A stretch of 34,217 nucleotides of DNA, from contig CAMQBR010000017.1 in NCBI GenBank assembly GCA_946999045.1, forward strand, positions 1 through 34,217. The letters run 5' to 3'. The stretch is from an uncultured Prevotella sp. (lineage in GTDB: Bacteria; Bacteroidota; Bacteroidia; Bacteroidales; Bacteroidaceae). The translations under genes and the position numbers were made by a program. Of this stretch, positions 32,284 to 34,217 are shown piece after piece (position 1 is the first letter of the stretch; every line of letters starts with the position of its first letter). A model generated the notes under the pieces. That model made no database searches. It saw nothing but the letters and a program-made list of their open reading frames with translations, and had not been told where the DNA came from.

Positions 32284-33344
32284 CTATTTATAAGCACATT
32301 ATCCACCAACACCATAGCTGCCATGGCTTCTACAATGGGAACGACACGAGGAACAACGCAGGCATCGTGTCTGCCGTGTGCTTGAAAGATAAGCGCATTG
32401 CCTTGCATATCTACCGTTTGCTGTGGCTTTAGAATGGTAGCTACAGGTTTAAAGGCTACTCTAAAATAAATATCCTCACCATTACTGATACCTCCTAAAA
32501 TACCGCCACTGTGGTTGGATATGGTTTTGATGTTGCTTTTTTCTATAGTAAAAGAATCGTTCATCTCACTACCTCGCATGGTAGCACAAGCAAAACCTTC
32601 TCCGTAATCAAATCCTTTTGCGGCATTGATAGAGAGCATAGCAGCGGCTAATTGTGCATGAAGTTTACCAAACTCTGGTTCACCTAATCCTACTGTACAG
32701 CCCTGTATTACACAAGTAACCACTCCTCCAATGGTATCACCCTCTGCCTTTACGCTTTTAATAAGCTCTTCCATTTGTTGGGCAGCGTGCGAATCAGGAC
32801 AACGTACAACGTTTTCTTCCGCTTTTGATAAGTCGTATTGCTTGTAATTGTTAGACAATATAATATCGCCTACTTGCGATACATACGCTTGGATATGGAT
32901 ATTGTATTGGCGCAATACCAACTTGGCAAGAGCTCCTGCTACACATCGACTTAATGTGATACGAGCCGAACTACGCCCACCGCCTCTGTAATCGCGAATA
33001 CCATACTTTTGTTGATAGGTATAATCGGCATGCGAGGGGCGAAAGAGATTTTTAAGATTCTCGTAATCGTGTGAGTGCTGATTGGTATTGTTAACCATAA
33101 AGGCAATAGGAGCACCCGTAGACTTTCCTTCAAAGATACCACTTAAGAAGATTACCACATCAGCTTCTTTCCTGCTAGTAGTAATATTACTTTGCCCAGG
33201 TTTACGTCTATCTAATTCGTACTGCACAAATTTTTGGTCAATAGCTATTCCTGCTGGCATACCATCTACAATTCCACCAACAGCATTGCCATGACTTTCT
33301 CCAAATGTTGTGAGCGTAAATATTTTGCCAAATGTATTGCTCAT
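32268..33344 (-). CDS. aroC: Chorismate synthase
   Basis: A 358-residue FMN-dependent enzyme, the last step of the shikimate pathway (EPSP to chorismate). Signatures: TFGESHGNAVGGIVDGMPAG near the start, RRKPGQSNITTSRKEADVV, the RPSHADYTYQQKYGIRDYRG block with GGGRSSAR, and HDACVVPRVVPIVEAMAA near the end. The start at 33344 (MSNTFGKIFT) is chosen; 15 upstream codons in frame do not fit the family. The final codons (SYRE-stop) coincide with a dispersed repeat half site. It follows the slyD gene, 103 bases downstream. No other aro gene is in the window. Confidence 0.98.
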   Translation of the reverse strand: MSNTFGKIFTLTTFGESHGNAVGGIVDGMPAGIAIDQKFVQYELDRRKPGQSNITTSRKEADVVIFLSGIFEGKSTGAPIAFMVNNTNQHSHDYENLKNLFRPSHADYTYQQKYGIRDYRGGGRSSARITLSRCVAGALAKLVLRQYNIHIQAYVSQVGDIILSNNYKQYDLSKAEENVVRCPDSHAAQQMEELIKSVKAEGDTIGGVVTCVIQGCTVGLGEPEFGKLHAQLAAAMLSINAAKGFDYGEGFACATMRGSEMNDSFTIEKSNIKTISNHSGGILGGISNGEDIYFRVAFKPVATILKPQQTVDMQGNALIFQAHGRHDACVVPRVVPIVEAMAAMVLVDNVLINRSYRE

Positions 33345-33447
33345 TACTTTTTCTATTTCTATGTAATTTATGATTAGTTTTTCTAACAAAAAGAATAGCT
33401 AAAAGTTATAGAAATCCAAAGCATCTTATAAAATCCAAAAGAATCTA

Positions 33448-33993
33448 TCAACTATCAACACAGTTACCTCCGCCACAATGGCAACCTCCACCACAATGGC
33501 AACCACTACTACAATTGCATCCACTACTCATCTGATTTAGCATTTGTACAATCTCCTCGTTAGTAGCTTCACGATTGTCAAGCACCTTTCCCTGAAAATG
33601 CAAATACTTACCAGCCAACGGATGATTTAAATCTACCTTGATACTATGTTCATCAACCAATAAAACAGTAGCCATAAAGCGCACACCACTCTCATTTTGC
33701 AGAGGAATTATTGCCCCTTTATAGATATTCTTGTCATCAAAAGTACCATTCACCATAAAGATATTTTTATCCAAATTAAATATACGCTCCTCATCATAAG
33801 CACCATATGCCTGTTCTGCTGTAAGTGAAATATCAAACTCCTCGCCCTTTTGATGTTTTAATACTTCTTGCTCAAAACTTTTTAAAGTAGTATTAAAACC
33901 ACTAATAAACTGGTAAGGCAAATCTTCGGTGGCCTCTTCTATCAATTCTGTTTCGTTTCCCTTTACCGCATATAAGCGGTAAGTTACTGCCAT
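33448..33993 (-). CDS. slyD: FKBP-type peptidyl-prolyl isomerase, SlyD-like with Cys/His tail
   Basis: A 181-residue cytoplasmic prolyl isomerase/chaperone. The FKBP part shows FDISLTAEQAYGAYDEERIF and an IF (insert-in-flap) chaperone domain. VDLNHPLAGKYLHFQGKVLD closes the FKBP fold, as in SlyD. The tail is a triplicated six-residue unit, GCNCSS-GCHCGG-GCHCGG, encoded by three 18-bp direct repeats (33466-33519, read in reverse), and ends in GNCVDS. By analogy with E. coli SlyD it should bind nickel or other soft metals. The start at 33993 (MAVTYRLYAVKG) is preferred to the ATGs at 34047 and 34017. Confidence 0.93.
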   Translation of the reverse strand: MAVTYRLYAVKGNETELIEEATEDLPYQFISGFNTTLKSFEQEVLKHQKGEEFDISLTAEQAYGAYDEERIFNLDKNIFMVNGTFDDKNIYKGAIIPLQNESGVRFMATVLLVDEHSIKVDLNHPLAGKYLHFQGKVLDNREATNEEIVQMLNQMSSGCNCSSGCHCGGGCHCGGGNCVDS

Positions 33994-34217
33994 AAATTTA
34001 TTTATTGTTTTGTCCATTGAAAAAAAACAATTGATAATGTTACACAATATGGGTGAATATTATCTCCACGCAAACTTACATAAAAAATCTTCACCTTACA
34101 CTTTTTATATAAAGAAATATTCTGCCTTATATGCTTTTTATAGTCTATTGCTTATTCCTTTATAACCTTAATTCCGCAGCATAAATTCTTGTAAGAACTC
34201 CAAGTGCCTGAGAGACA

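Noticed and set aside
34150..34217. Possible 3' end of a leftward gene at the right edge
   Set aside because: All three minus frames give short plausible-looking tails (for example VSQALGVLTRIYAAELRL), so no frame can be chosen from 68 bases.

Overview
The window looks like chromosomal DNA from a low-GC Bacteroidales bacterium, most likely Prevotella or a close relative. The grounds are a SusC/SusD outer-membrane pair, abundant Bacteroidetes-type lipoproteins, promoters of the TAnnTTTG (-7) type with no Shine-Dalgarno signal, and protein sequences typical of that order. No rRNA, tRNA, CRISPR array, prophage or full transposase gene was found. Species is not assigned.

Layout. 1-6092: intergenic repeats, then a leftward operon susC-susD-small lipoprotein (nutrient uptake, substrate unknown). 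6093-6582: gene-free debris. 6584-12581: leftward housekeeping block (terminator, thrS, TPR protein, def, ruvX, SPOR lipoprotein). 12756-13806: rightward trio of small envelope genes (YtxH, holin-like, small helical protein). 13807-14660: gene-free, holding a MITE-like element and a probable small RNA with its own promoter and terminator. 14663-17507: leftward lipoprotein, murB and a PhnP-like metallohydrolase. 17508-18021: divergent spacer with nested REP-like palindromes. 18022-19059: pheS. 19065-20113: a repeat-dense spacer with three MITE-family copies and two other hairpins. 20112-23818: leftward nadB-nadA-nadC, the whole aspartate-to-nicotinate mononucleotide branch of NAD synthesis. 23940-28570: an orphan BtuF-like binding lipoprotein and a large unrecognised propeller-TM-helical protein. 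28745-32095: a phosphate-scavenging set (class A acid phosphatase, phosphate-selective-type porin, glucose-1-phosphatase). 32268-33993: aroC and a SlyD-type prolyl isomerase with a Cys/His tail.

The most distinctive content is non-coding. Seven copies of one repeat family (terminal repeat GGGCGGTTCTATAAATTA in the best copies) lie between genes. Two copies have perfect 18-bp inverted ends and candidate 4-bp target duplications, in opposite orientations. Several copies touch or overlap stop codons. A second repeat class (minus-strand GAGTTAGCGAGAG-like half sites) sits next to ruvX, nadA and aroC. A short minus-strand transcription unit at 14452-14552, with a well-spaced TTTG / TAnnTTTG promoter and an intrinsic terminator, is the best non-coding RNA candidate.

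All calls come from reading the sequence and from remembered family features. No database search was run.
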